From: Microcoleus sp. FACHB-DQ6 | GTDB lineage: Bacteria; Cyanobacteriota; Cyanobacteriia; Cyanobacteriales; Microcoleaceae | DNA: 32,123 bases | Assembly (NCBI GenBank): GCA_014695175.1 | Contig: JACJNV010000049.1 | Span: 1 to 32,123 of the forward strand | Direction: 5' to 3' | In this document: positions 15,511 to 23,573 of the stretch, piece by piece | Numbering within the stretch: position 1 is the first letter of the stretch | How the letters are laid out: every line of letters begins with the position of its first letter | Notes under the pieces: generated by a model | Seen by the model: only the letters and a program-made list of their open reading frames with translations | Database searches by the model: none | What the model was told of the DNA's origin: nothing | Made by a program: the position numbers and the translations under genes

Positions 15511-15710
15511 TTTCATCTTTTCAGATCAGCTTGCGATCGCACTTTCTTGCGTTCTGGCATATCAACGAAAGCACTTTCCTTTTTCACCTTACAACGAACG
15601 CTCAGTATGGCTAATCGAGAACAGTTTGCTTATCTAGTGCAAGATGTCATTTGCTCTCATTGGTGCCGGGAGAAAAATTCACTTTTCACAACATCAGAAG
15701 CAAGGGCATC

Positions 15711-16538
15711 ATGCTGAAGCAGAAAACCGACATCGCTTCGCGATTAAGGCGAAGGCACCTACTTGGAATGTTTTTGCTAGGCATCACTGGGGCGATTGGC
15801 TCAGCCTGTACCACCAATTCTATGGAGAGAATTACATCAATGAGAACAGACAAACCACAGAATCAGGATCGGGCATCTATAAACGGACGCCTGCTAGCAC
15901 GACCAACGCAGCCTACGGGAACGGCACTCAGCGGTCTGCAACCGTTGGGACTTTCCACCAAGCGCGACGGACTCCTCTACGTGCCTAAAAATTACCAAGC
16001 TTCCCGACCCGCACCACTGGTGGTGATGCTGCACGGAGCAGGTGGCGACGCACGCGGCGGCCTGACTCCGTTCCAAAACCTTGCCGATGCCACTGGACTC
16101 ATCCTGCTGGCACCTGCCTCGCGCCGCCAGACGTGGGATGTGCTGGTCGGTGGGTACGGCCCCGATATCGCCTTGATTGACCAGGCGCTGGCACAGACGT
16201 TTAGCCGCTACGCTGTAGACCCTACCCGCATTGCGATCGAGGGCTTCTCGGACGGGGCTTCCTATGCGCTAAGTGTCGGCATCACCAACGGCGACTTGTT
16301 CAGCCATGTGATAGCGTTCTCGCCGGGCTTTATGGCACCAGCTTCACAGGTTGGCGAACCGCGCCTGTTCATCTCGCACGGCACCCAAGACTCTGTTTTA
16401 CCGATCGATCCTTGTAGCCGTAAGATAGTGCCACAGGTGCGGGGTGCTGGCTACGATGTGGTTTATCGGGAGTTCGACGGCCCCCACACAATTCCCCCTG
16501 CGATTATAGACTCGGCACTAGACTGGTTCACGGCGTAG
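15711..16538 (+). CDS. Exported alpha/beta-hydrolase esterase (PHB-depolymerase/phospholipase-like)
   Basis: Read from the ATG at 15711 (AAGGGC upstream), this 275-aa protein starts with a twin-arginine-like leader RRRHLLGMFLLGITG at residues 13-27, followed by a Cys at 33 that may be a weak lipobox. The mature part has LVVMLHGAGGDARGG (oxyanion region, about 103-117), the nucleophile elbow GFSDGAS with S180, D227 in HGTQDSVLP, and H259 in DGPHTIPP. That is a complete Ser-Asp-His triad. The substrate is unknown; relatives are carboxylesterases and short-chain polyester or feruloyl esterases acting outside the cytoplasm. A short copy of its 3' end occurs near 19302. A more upstream start at 15651 would put the leader internally and is less likely. 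Confidence 0.87.
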   Translation: MLKQKTDIASRLRRRHLLGMFLLGITGAIGSACTTNSMERITSMRTDKPQNQDRASINGRLLARPTQPTGTALSGLQPLGLSTKRDGLLYVPKNYQASRPAPLVVMLHGAGGDARGGLTPFQNLADATGLILLAPASRRQTWDVLVGGYGPDIALIDQALAQTFSRYAVDPTRIAIEGFSDGASYALSVGITNGDLFSHVIAFSPGFMAPASQVGEPRLFISHGTQDSVLPIDPCSRKIVPQVRGAGYDVVYREFDGPHTIPPAIIDSALDWFTA

Positions 16539-16576
16539 CAGGGTATTCTTGTCCAATCTAAATTTGTCAATTCTCA

Positions 16577-17239
16577 ATGAACACAAAAGGCACTTTAGTA
16601 TTCGACATCATCGGCACCTGCTTCAGTTTGGACAAGCCCCGCCAGAGATTGGTAGAGCTGGGTGCGCCCCCTCATGCTCTCGAACTCTGGTTTGCCCAAA
16701 CCTTACGGGATGCCTTCGCCCTCTCCCATGCAGGCAGCTACCGGCCGCTCAAGGAAGTCCTAGAGGCAGAACTACCCCGGACGCTCAGGGTGTTGGGAAT
16801 TGAGGCAGAGGCCCAGAAGCGATCGCATATAGTAAAAGCCTTCTCCGAACTAGAGCCGCAGCCAGAGGCTTTAGAAGCTTTTCGGCTTCTAACGACAGCA
16901 GGCTGGAAGCTAGTCGCCCTCACCAACGGCAGTGAGGACTCCACCCACAAGCTGCTGGAACGAGCCAATGCTCTTGAATACTTCGCCAGCATCTTCTCCT
17001 GTGATGCGATCGGGAAGACGAAGCCACACCCGGATGTCTACGCCTTGGCGAAGCAAGATGTCGAGGGCGATGTCTGGATGGTTGCTGCTCATGCTTGGGA
17101 TATTGCAGGTGCCGCCTGCGCTGGTTTGCGAACTGCTTTCATTAATAAGGAGGAGAAGGACTATCTCGGTGTTTACCCGCAACCGGAGATAATCGCTAGT
17201 GATTTGGTTGAAGCAGCGAACCGGATCGTGGAGGGATGA
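16577..17239 (+). CDS. HAD-family hydrolase, haloacid dehalogenase type II-like
   Basis: This 220-aa protein has the HAD motifs. Motif I is VFDIIGTCF with nucleophile D10, motif II is ALTNGS near 114, the motif III Lys is in GKTKPHPDVY near 150, and motif IV is represented by AAHAWDIAGA near 168. The AHAWD sequence is characteristic of (S)-2-haloacid dehalogenase-like members. The position after D10 where phosphatases have Asp is Ile12, which also fits the dehalogenase group rather than a phosphatase. It follows the esterase by 38 bp on the same strand and is probably co-transcribed with it. The substrate is unknown; most genomic members of this group are not tested. The length is typical. 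Confidence 0.88.
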   Translation: MNTKGTLVFDIIGTCFSLDKPRQRLVELGAPPHALELWFAQTLRDAFALSHAGSYRPLKEVLEAELPRTLRVLGIEAEAQKRSHIVKAFSELEPQPEALEAFRLLTTAGWKLVALTNGSEDSTHKLLERANALEYFASIFSCDAIGKTKPHPDVYALAKQDVEGDVWMVAAHAWDIAGAACAGLRTAFINKEEKDYLGVYPQPEIIASDLVEAANRIVEG

Positions 17240-17299
17240 CACGCTCGTTAAGGTAAATAGCGTTGGCTCTTGGCACGAATTTATAAGCACTTAAGTAGC

Positions 17300-17332
17300 G
17301 AAACCCAACAGACAAACCTTGAGTTGGGTTTC
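17300..17332. repeat. Inverted repeat of the GAAACCCAAC/GTTGGGTTTC type
   Basis: GAAACCCAAC (17300-17309) and GTTGGGTTTC (17323-17332) are exact complements around a 13-base loop, 60 bases after the HAD gene. Similar elements with flanking CCTCAACCTAACCTACA are widespread in cyanobacterial intergenic DNA. Without a T-run it is a poor intrinsic terminator, though it may stabilise the transcript end. The rest of 17240-17483 holds no gene. Confidence 0.75.
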
Positions 17333-17483
17333 ATCCCTCAACCTAACCTACAAAGTTGGCTGCGCGATCGCAGACATGGTATAAATGTTGGCAAAAAGTA
17401 GATGTTGGATTGACGCAGGAAACGCAATTTACAGGATATGCGATCGCACTAACGCCTAAACTCCCGTAGCAAACAATTCAAAT

Positions 17484-18782
17484 CTATCTCTTCCTTACAC
17501 TTAATTTCAATAAAATTAGCTGACCCTCATGCTTAACAGCAAGCGTTTGGCTATCTGGACTAAAAACATAACTGTCATATCCATTTTCATCTGGAGTCCA
17601 AATTTCTTGTCCGTCTCGGCTCCACAACCTCAGCCCATGTTTGAAAACACCCGTACCATAATAAAATTTACATACAGCAGCAATTATCTGGCCATTAGAG
17701 CTAAAAGAAACAGACCCGCAGTTATACTCTATATCGTATATATCCTCAAGAATATTCCACAAGGATATTCTAAGCAAAGTTTGAATTCTCTTTCCATCTT
17801 CTGCATTCCAAAGCGTTACCCCCCTTGACCCAGCCGTAGCAACTATCTGGTTATCCGGACTCCAACTCGTATGATACATACCAGAATGTTTAAAGGAATA
17901 TAGCAGTTTCCCCTGATAATTCCACAGTCTAGCCCCTTCAGGATGCGACGTTAAGATAGCAGTATTATTTGAATTAGGTGCGGTCCTGTAAGCCATTAAA
18001 GTTGATAAATTTCTAAGTAACTTTCCTTCTTGGCTCCATAAGTTTACGTTGCCATCATCGATAGTAATGATTGTTCTTCCATCTGGGCTAAAACTAACGT
18101 ATTCAAACCTGCCGACATAACCTTTATTGAGAGAAACTCTCCCAGGAACAGTCAGAGTAGTCAGACCGCTTCTCTTAAGAATCTGAAGCTCCTCCCCAGA
18201 GCGACTCCAAAGCTTCACCTCTTGAGAACTACGCGTAGCAATAGTTTGTCCGTCTAAGCTAAATCTGAACTCCTCAATTGTTTCTTTGTGGGGAAGAGCC
18301 TTAATTTCCTCACCGTTAAGATTCCAGAGTTTCACTTCCTTGTTGCCAAGAGCAACAATCATCTTCCCATCAGGATGAAAAGCTACAACTGGAATATCAA
18401 AAATACCATAATCCTGAGTTATGAAGGGTGATGTCCACAATTGCTTTCCTTGAGTGTTCCACAAAGTCACCCCAGTATTACTAGCAGTTAAGATCAGTTG
18501 CCCCTCTGGACTAAATACGAAACTCCTGATTTTAGCTTTTGTTGTATCAGATGATAATGTCCGAATTTGTTCCGCTTCAAGATTCCATAGAGTCACTTCG
18601 CGGTCATTAGAAGTAGCAATTATTTTTCCGTCTGGGCTAAATATGAAGCGGTTAATCACAGACTGATTTATTCGCCCAAGCTCAATAACTTTCCAATTTT
18701 CACCAGTTTGAAAGTTGATCGTAGCAGCGATCGCAACTAGCGAAACTATAAATATAATTGAAAATTTTTTGCGATTAAGCAT
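17484..18782 (-). CDS. Membrane-anchored WD40 beta-propeller protein
   Basis: This 432-aa protein has an N-terminal signal anchor (FSIIFIVSLVAIAATINF, about 7-24), followed only by WD40-type repeats. Eight LW[N/S] ends are visible: VTLWNLEAE, VTLWNTQGK, VKLWNLNGE, VKLWSRSGE, VNLWSQEGK, ARLWNYQGK, VTLWNAEDG and LRLWSRDGQ. Most are preceded by FSPDG-type turns. Known: WD40 propellers are protein-interaction platforms, and in filamentous cyanobacteria they are usually C-terminal to a kinase, caspase-like or STAND domain. Here the propeller stands alone and is probably exported or anchored facing the periplasm. Repeat lengths vary, so eight blades is approximate. No partner is recognisable nearby. 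The start at 18782 gives a normal anchor. Confidence 0.88.
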   Translation of the reverse strand: MLNRKKFSIIFIVSLVAIAATINFQTGENWKVIELGRINQSVINRFIFSPDGKIIATSNDREVTLWNLEAEQIRTLSSDTTKAKIRSFVFSPEGQLILTASNTGVTLWNTQGKQLWTSPFITQDYGIFDIPVVAFHPDGKMIVALGNKEVKLWNLNGEEIKALPHKETIEEFRFSLDGQTIATRSSQEVKLWSRSGEELQILKRSGLTTLTVPGRVSLNKGYVGRFEYVSFSPDGRTIITIDDGNVNLWSQEGKLLRNLSTLMAYRTAPNSNNTAILTSHPEGARLWNYQGKLLYSFKHSGMYHTSWSPDNQIVATAGSRGVTLWNAEDGKRIQTLLRISLWNILEDIYDIEYNCGSVSFSSNGQIIAAVCKFYYGTGVFKHGLRLWSRDGQEIWTPDENGYDSYVFSPDSQTLAVKHEGQLILLKLSVRKR

Positions 18783-19107
18783 TCCAACAACCCCCGATTA
18801 CAACTATAAATTGGTATTAGATTAATACCAATATAGACTTTTCTCTGGCTTGCCTCTGGATGTTTGGGAGCAACTCTGGAATCTTTACGAAAACTTTACC
18901 GGAGCGGTGCGATCGCTAAGCTTGCAGTGTATATCAGTGGAATGTAACACACCAGACCGATTTGAAGATAAAGCAATGAGCGATCGCCCCACTCATTTCA
19001 AGGTGAATAGACTAAAACATTTGTATCCCCGGAAATCCTGTGCCATAGCGATTAGAAAGTCTAGGCTCATGCACCGCTTTAATCTCGGCTATGTGCCTGT
19101 CTAACTT
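18783..19107. other. Intergenic stretch with no recognisable gene
   Basis: A plus-strand open frame of 84 codons exists here but its composition is not protein-like and it has no homology I recognise. Two HIP1 octamers are present. The stretch lies between the WD40 gene and a truncated ligase fragment, and may be decayed DNA. Confidence 0.5.
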
Positions 19108-19311
19108 CTAAACTGCCGTCGTTCCTTTTGCAGTCTCTCGAACAACAAAATCAACCACATCCTCCAACGAACCAGTGCGCTTGTACAGGTCCCGTTGCCG
19201 TGCAGCACCGTTCCCTTGCTGCATCGTTTCCTGTACGATCGCACAGACTTCATCCCATTCCCCAAATTCTTCGATGGTGTTGATGCCGATTAGCGATCGC
19301 GGACTCCGCAC
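19108..19311 (-). pseudogene. C-terminal fragment of a carboxylate-amine (glutamate-cysteine-type) ligase
   Basis: The 67-codon frame contains INTIEEFGEWDEVCAIVQET, then GNGAARQRDLYKRTGSLEDV and VVDFVVRETAKGT. The ending resembles the C-terminus of GCS2/YbdK-type carboxylate-amine ligases (ADRQ, then a final VVDWLVEETR-like helix). Only the tail is present: the ATP-grasp-like catalytic core of about 300 residues is missing upstream, where sequence matching the esterase 3' end and then the aldo/keto reductase gene begins. I therefore call it a truncated remnant. The family call is by pattern and moderately certain. Confidence 0.5.
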
Positions 19312-19329
19312 TAGACTGGTTCACCGTAG
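19302..19329. repeat. Short duplicate of the esterase gene's 3' end
   Basis: GACTCCGCACTAGACTGGTT then CACCGTAG here matches the esterase end at about 16509-16538 (GACTCGGCACTAGACTGGTT then CACGGCGTAG), with one substitution and a 2-bp deletion. It marks the junction where the ligase remnant is cut off. Confidence 0.65.
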
Positions 19330-19341
19330 AGTGTTCTGCGA

Positions 19342-20304
19342 TCACGTTGGCATCAGTTGCTGAATGCGCTGTGGCTCCTCTCCCAGCCAATCTAGATTCT
19401 GGGCAGTGCTGTCGAAAATTGATGAGGTTTTGAATGGCTCAAACTCGCCGCGTGATGCTGCTTCTGCCGTTTTTGCTAACAGCGATCGCACCTGCTCGTC
19501 ATTCATTGGCTGGAACGTCCGCACCGCCTCAAACGCTTGATCGAGAATCTCCATGCTGTCAATTCCCGTAACCACAACCGATGTAGGTAGATTCAGCGCA
19601 TAGTGCAGACACTCAATTGGCGTTACCGTATTGGACTGTAACAAAATCCCGTTTCCCATGCTTTTCATGCCAAGAATGCCGATGTCCTGTTTAACGAGTT
19701 CTGGCACAACCAGCTTCGCAAAGCTTCGGTAGTGTGCATCCATCACATTCAGCGGCAACTGAGCTGCATCAAATTTAAACCCATAACTAGCTGCAACTTC
19801 CAGCATATGCAGATGAATCTGGGGGTCTTTGTGTCCGGTGAAGCCAATATATCGGAGTTTGCCAGCTTCCCGCGCCTCAATTAAGGCGGCATTTGCCCCT
19901 TCTGGATCGAAAACTCGATGCGGGTCCTCAAATCGGAGGATTTCGTGGTGCTGGACGAGATCGATGCAGTCAACTTGCAGGCGTTGCAGTGATTCGTCTA
20001 GCTGCCTTGTGGCTTCTTTCTTGGAACGACCGTCAATTTTCGTCATCAGGAACACTTTGTCTCGGTAGCCATCGCGCAAGGCTTTCCCCATGCGAATCTC
20101 GCTGGCTCCACCGTTGTAATCCCAACTGTTATCCATAAAAGTGATGCCGCGGTCGATCGCACTGCGAACAATCCGGATACCCAGTTGCTCATCCACATAC
20201 TTCAACCCGATGTGCCAACCACCCAATCCGAGCGCGGAAACTTTCTCTCCTGTACTACCGAGAGTTCGGTATAGCATTTCTGAGTTTGACGTACTTTCTG
20301 ACAT
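19342..20304 (-). CDS. Aldo/keto reductase
   Basis: This 320-aa protein has the aldo/keto reductase barrel with a full catalytic tetrad: D58 and Y63 in MDNSWDYNGGASE, K89 in LMTKIDGR, and H119 (or H120) in DLVQHHEI. It begins LYRTLGSTGEKVSALGLGGW, typical of the family, and ends with a helical cap (NDEQVRSLLAKTAEAA). These enzymes reduce aldehydes or ketones with NADPH in the cytosol; the substrate cannot be told here. The start at 20304 is supported by CAGGAG six bases upstream. It appears intact. The C-terminal 25 residues (STAQNLDWLGEEPQ) are unusual but plausible. Confidence 0.93.
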   Translation of the reverse strand: MSESTSNSEMLYRTLGSTGEKVSALGLGGWHIGLKYVDEQLGIRIVRSAIDRGITFMDNSWDYNGGASEIRMGKALRDGYRDKVFLMTKIDGRSKKEATRQLDESLQRLQVDCIDLVQHHEILRFEDPHRVFDPEGANAALIEAREAGKLRYIGFTGHKDPQIHLHMLEVAASYGFKFDAAQLPLNVMDAHYRSFAKLVVPELVKQDIGILGMKSMGNGILLQSNTVTPIECLHYALNLPTSVVVTGIDSMEILDQAFEAVRTFQPMNDEQVRSLLAKTAEAASRGEFEPFKTSSIFDSTAQNLDWLGEEPQRIQQLMPT

Positions 20305-20477
20305 CTGTTCTCCTGGTTTTGCAGCTATTGCTTAAGTGCAGATAGCTATAAGCAAATTCAAACGCAAGGAAACGTTTACAACATCTTGCTAGAGACACAC
20401 TAAAACTGAGTATTGGCAATTTAGGAGGTGTGAGGTACATGGTTGAGCTGATGCGTTATGCGATCGATCGTGAAGAG

Positions 20478-20512
20478 GAGATGCCCGACTTCTCTAAGAA
20501 GTCGGGCATCTC
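20478..20512 (-). terminator. Strong hairpin downstream of the CurA-like oxidoreductase gene
   Basis: GAGATGCCCGACTTC (20478-20492) and GAAGTCGGGCATCTC (20498-20512) are perfect 15-bp arms around a five-base loop, starting 20 bases after the stop of the minus-strand gene at 20533. There is no T tract, so it may be a non-canonical terminator or a member of a dispersed AAGTCGGGCATC-type repeat family. The hairpin itself is unmistakable. Confidence 0.6.
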
Positions 20513-20532
20513 AACTGATTCATAATCCACGC

Positions 20533-21555
20533 TCATCGCGTTGGATCGTCACTTACCTTAACAATCAGCTTGCCAAAGTTTTTCCCCTGCAGTAAACCAA
20601 TGAAGGCGTGGGGAGCATTTTCCAAACCATCTACAACGTCTTCTTTATACTTGAGCTTCCCTTCCTGCAACCACTTAGAAACATCGTTTACAAACTCTGC
20701 CTGACGGTGTTGGTAATCACCCACAAGAAAACCCTTGATTAAAGCGCGTTTAACCAACAATGGCATCAAATTAGGGCCAGGAGGAGGAGTTTCTGCGTTG
20801 TACTGCGAGATTAAACCAACCAGTGGTATTCTTGCCCCAAGATTAATCTGCTGCAACACGGCTTCTAAAATTGGACCCGCCGTATTGTCAAAGTAAACAT
20901 CGATTCGGTTAGGACAAGCAGCTTTCAGTGCTGAACTGAGGTCTTGAGTTTTGCGGTTAATACAGGCATCAAACCCTAATTCTTTCACTACGTAATCGCA
21001 TTTCGCCTCATTCCCAGCCACCCCCACCACCCGGCAGCCTTTGAGCTTGGCAATTTGTCCCGCTACAGAACCGACTGCGCCAGAGGCAGCAGAAACAACA
21101 AACGTTTCGCCTGCTTGTGGTTGCCCAATATCAAGCAGCGCAAAATATGCCGTCATTCCAGGCATCCCCGTTATGCCCAACGCATAGGAGATGGGTGCTT
21201 GATTGGGGTCAAGCTTACGCAACGTTTCGCCTTTCGATACGCCATAAGCTTGCCAGCCGTCATAACCCAGCACAAAATCTCCGGCCCAGAATTGGGGATG
21301 GTTCGATTTCACCACTTGGCTGACTGTGCCACCGACCATCACGGAACCCAATTCTGCCGGAGAAGCATAAGATTCGCGATCGTCGCTCATGCGTCCGCGC
21401 ATATAGGGGTCGAGGGACAGGTAAATCGTGCGGTTGAGAACTTCGCCTTCCCCTGGTTCTGGGAGAGTGGTTTCGACTAGGGCGAAATCACTCTCCTTGG
21501 GTTCGCCAACTGGGCGACTTTTGAGTAAGATTTGTTGGTTAATTGAATTAGGCAT
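20533..21555 (-). CDS. NADP-dependent oxidoreductase, CurA/prostaglandin-reductase-like MDR
   Basis: This 340-aa zinc-independent medium-chain reductase has an N-terminal GroES-like part with the family hallmark YLSLDPYMRGRMSD (45-58), and a Rossmann region with VVSAASGAVGSVAGQIAKL at about 153-171. The family (CurA, leukotriene B4 dehydrogenase, zeta-crystallin-like) reduces the double bond of alpha,beta-unsaturated carbonyls with NADPH, often in detoxification of reactive lipids. It has AGGAA before the start. Its first 73 codons plus its upstream region are duplicated about 1.4 kb upstream, where the copy is truncated. This copy is full length and likely functional. Confidence 0.93.
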   Translation of the reverse strand: MPNSINQQILLKSRPVGEPKESDFALVETTLPEPGEGEVLNRTIYLSLDPYMRGRMSDDRESYASPAELGSVMVGGTVSQVVKSNHPQFWAGDFVLGYDGWQAYGVSKGETLRKLDPNQAPISYALGITGMPGMTAYFALLDIGQPQAGETFVVSAASGAVGSVAGQIAKLKGCRVVGVAGNEAKCDYVVKELGFDACINRKTQDLSSALKAACPNRIDVYFDNTAGPILEAVLQQINLGARIPLVGLISQYNAETPPPGPNLMPLLVKRALIKGFLVGDYQHRQAEFVNDVSKWLQEGKLKYKEDVVDGLENAPHAFIGLLQGKNFGKLIVKVSDDPTR

Positions 21556-21718
21556 TGATGGTTCCTATTTTTTTCCAATGGGTGGAGCATCGATTAGTGC
21601 TATACTAGGCTGGATAATCATCTTAACAAGCCTACTAACGATTGCAGTTGATAATCACTGGCTCAACATCTTTCATCAGACATAATTAGAGAGCATTACC
21701 GAACGCGATCGGCAATAC
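21336..21718. repeat. Direct duplication, copy A (5' end of the CurA-like gene and upstream DNA)
   Basis: This 383-bp stretch runs from codon 73 of the oxidoreductase gene back through its start and about 160 bp of upstream DNA. It recurs in the same orientation at 22715-23093, with roughly 85-90% identity by eye. It ends near the shared word CAATAC. Both copies share GACATAATTAGAGAGCATTA near their outer ends. Confidence 0.85.
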
Positions 21719-21744
21719 GTTCAATATTTACGACAGGACGAACT

Positions 21745-21825
21745 ATGGAAGCATTGATTGAAGAAATTGTACGCAAGCTTCATCATCTACCTGAAGTAAA
21801 AATCCTAGAGGTACTAGATTATTAG
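21745..21825 (+). pseudogene. Short antitoxin-like open frame, probably a remnant
   Basis: A 26-codon frame, MEALIEEIVRKLHHLPEVKI then LEVLDY, ends in a stop. Its helix-rich start resembles small antitoxin or DUF2281-like proteins that begin with LIEEIxxKLxxLPExKxxEVLDFL, but here it is cut short after LDY. A frame shift would continue with LLERLSDSW. No toxin partner is present. This is a weak call. Confidence 0.3.
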
Positions 21826-21948
21826 AACGGCTATCCGACAGTTGGACAGTTGCGTGGTGATGGGCACCAGCTCCAAGTCACCTCTCAAAAAGGTTGCTAT
21901 TTAACCGTTCAACAATGAAACAATTAAAACTCTTTTTTTAGGAAATTT

Positions 21949-22689
21949 ATGACAACATTGTTAAATGAGATTGCTCACTGTCCTCACGTAAATTTTTGTA
22001 TTCAAAATCCATCAGTTGACCATCCATGTCGTGAGATTGTTTTTTCCCAATCATCTTCTACCCTGAACGAATACCAAGTACCTGAACCGTGGAGCGGATG
22101 TATAGAACAAGCTCCTATCTTATTTCTAAGCTCCAATCCGTCCATTAGTTCAGTTGAAGACTATCCACGTTGGTCATGGTCAGATGATGCCATTGATGAT
22201 TTCTTCAATAATCGCTTTGGTGGTGGACGCAAGGTATGGATTAAAGATGGCATAAAATCGCTACAAAAAGATGGAACGTATAGTGGTGGTGTTAACTTTT
22301 GGAGTGCGGTTCGACAAAGGGCTGCCGAGCTGTTTCAGCGTAATGTCACTCCTGGAATTGACTATGCAATTACTGAAATAGTGCATTGTAAGTCAGTAAA
22401 GGAAATTGGTGTCAAAGAGGCGCAAAACCAGTGCGTTCAGAGTTACTTGCAAAAAGTCTTGCAAATGGCAGCAGCACGGGTTGTTGTAGTACTGGGAGAG
22501 CGGGCAAAAAAGGCAATGCAAGATGAGTTCAATATCCCTAAAGATGTTTCTCTGTTCGGACCGATAGCGATCGGTGGTCGAGAAAAGCTGATTACTTTCC
22601 TTCCTCACCCAAGTGCGTTTGGTATTAAAAAATTTGCTAATTGTCTAAAATATGATGAACTTGAAAGCTTACGTGCATTTTTACGTTAG
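21949..22689 (+). CDS. Uracil-DNA glycosylase superfamily-like protein
   Basis: This 246-aa protein shows the broad UDG-like pattern. PEPWSGCIEQAPILFLSSNP (about 43-62) corresponds to the substrate-pocket motif region, ITEIVHCKSVKEIGV followed by an alternating VVVVLGERAKKAM strand-helix to the core, and LPHPSAFG near 220 to the His-Pro-Ser motif region. Four Cys in the N-terminal half (CPHVNFC, then HPC) could bind metal. The family removes uracil or recognises related bases, but distant members have other or unknown roles, so catalytic activity is not assured. The start has AGGAA. It lies between two copies of a 380-bp duplication, as if inserted or stranded by recombination. The family call is moderate. 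Confidence 0.6.
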   Translation: MTTLLNEIAHCPHVNFCIQNPSVDHPCREIVFSQSSSTLNEYQVPEPWSGCIEQAPILFLSSNPSISSVEDYPRWSWSDDAIDDFFNNRFGGGRKVWIKDGIKSLQKDGTYSGGVNFWSAVRQRAAELFQRNVTPGIDYAITEIVHCKSVKEIGVKEAQNQCVQSYLQKVLQMAAARVVVVLGERAKKAMQDEFNIPKDVSLFGPIAIGGREKLITFLPHPSAFGIKKFANCLKYDELESLRAFLR

Positions 22690-22931
22690 TCCAAATACAA
22701 AAGCAAAATCCTTTCCATCACGGAACCCAATTCTACCGCAGAAGCATAAGATGCTCGATCGCTCATATGTCCGCGCATATAGGGGTCAAGGGACAGGTAA
22801 ATCGTGCGGTTGAGAACTTCGCCTTCCCCTGGTTCTGGGATTAGGGTTTCGACTAAGGCGAAATCACTCTCTTTTGGTTCCCCAACTGGGCGGCTTTTGA
22901 GTAAGATTTGTTGGTTAATTGAATTAGGCAT
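22686..22931 (-). pseudogene. Truncated duplicate of the CurA-like oxidoreductase
   Basis: The frame encodes an N-terminal fragment nearly identical to the first 72 residues of the oxidoreductase at 20533-21555: it begins MPNSINQQILLKSRPVGEPK and reaches AVELGSVM. It then diverges into unrelated sequence (ERILLLYLD) and stops, at a breakpoint near 22715. The Rossmann domain is absent, so the product cannot function. The last codons overlap the end of the UDG-like gene. Codon-level differences from the intact copy (LIPEPG for TLPEPG, loss of two residues after MSD) show it has drifted since the duplication. Confidence 0.9.
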
Positions 22932-23093
22932 TGATGATTCTTATTTCTTCCAATGCGTTGAGCATGGATTAGTGCTGTACCAGGCTGGACAATCATCTCA
23001 ACAAGCTTACTAATGATTGAAGTTGATGATCGCTAGCTCAACATCTTTCATCAGACATAATTAGAGAGCATTACCGAACCTAATTTGCAATAC
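22715..23093. repeat. Direct duplication, copy B
   Basis: Partner of 21336-21718, in the same orientation and with the same gene-start and upstream content. The shared block begins at CCATCACGGAACCCAATTCT and ends at CAATAC. It ends 17 bp before the SnoaL-like gene. The 1-kb segment between the two copies contains only the UDG-like gene and a short remnant. Confidence 0.85.
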
Positions 23094-23109
23094 ATTTAAC
23101 TGAAAGATT

Positions 23110-23517
23110 ATGACCACGATCGAATCGAATAAACAAGTTGTATTGAAGTACGTTGAGGCATTCAACCGAGGTGATTTAGAAGCACTTCAGGAGCTTTTTA
23201 CTCCAGACGCATTAATTCAAGGCGTTTTAGGGTGGGGTGAATTGGCTAAGGCTATGCCGATTTGGAAGGAGCTTCACGAGGCGTTCGCAATCAATTTGAC
23301 TGTGGAGGAAATTATTGCGGAGGGCGATACAGTTGCAGTGCGTTACACTGAGCGTGGATCGTTTGTCGGTTCCTTCCGAGGGCAGGAGCCAACGGGTAAA
23401 TCATTTGAACTTGTGGCGATGGAATGGTTCACTCTGCTTGATGGGAAGATTCAGCGCCGTTGGGGTGCTCGTGATGCTGCATCCCAAGCCCGCCAACTCG
23501 GTATGAACCTTGGATAA
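23110..23517 (+). CDS. SnoaL/NTF2-like protein (ester cyclase type)
   Basis: This 135-aa protein fits the NTF2-like cone fold. An N-terminal helical part (NKQVVLKYVEAFNRGDLEAL, then LFTPDALIQ) is followed by beta-strands (NLTVEEIIAEGDTVAVRYTE, then SFVGSFRGQEPTGKSFELVA) and a final RRWGARDAASQARQLG. SnoaL-like members include polyketide cyclases, isomerases and many proteins with unknown small ligands. Length and pattern are normal, so it looks intact. It starts 17 bp after the end of the duplicated block, so its promoter may lie within copy B. Function cannot be stated beyond the fold. Confidence 0.88.
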   Translation: MTTIESNKQVVLKYVEAFNRGDLEALQELFTPDALIQGVLGWGELAKAMPIWKELHEAFAINLTVEEIIAEGDTVAVRYTERGSFVGSFRGQEPTGKSFELVAMEWFTLLDGKIQRRWGARDAASQARQLGMNLG

Positions 23518-23573
23518 TGAACTTCATCTAATACTGTTTATGGTAACGATCGCGAAAACAAGCAGTCAAAGCG

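Noticed and set aside
15644-15988. 114-codon plus-strand frame overlapping the esterase start
   Set aside because: It overlaps the esterase leader in another frame and has no recognisable protein pattern. The esterase has a full catalytic triad.
18850-19104. 84-codon plus-strand frame in the gap between the WD40 gene and the ligase fragment
   Set aside because: Composition is not protein-like, there is no ribosome binding site, and it includes HIP1 octamers in frame.
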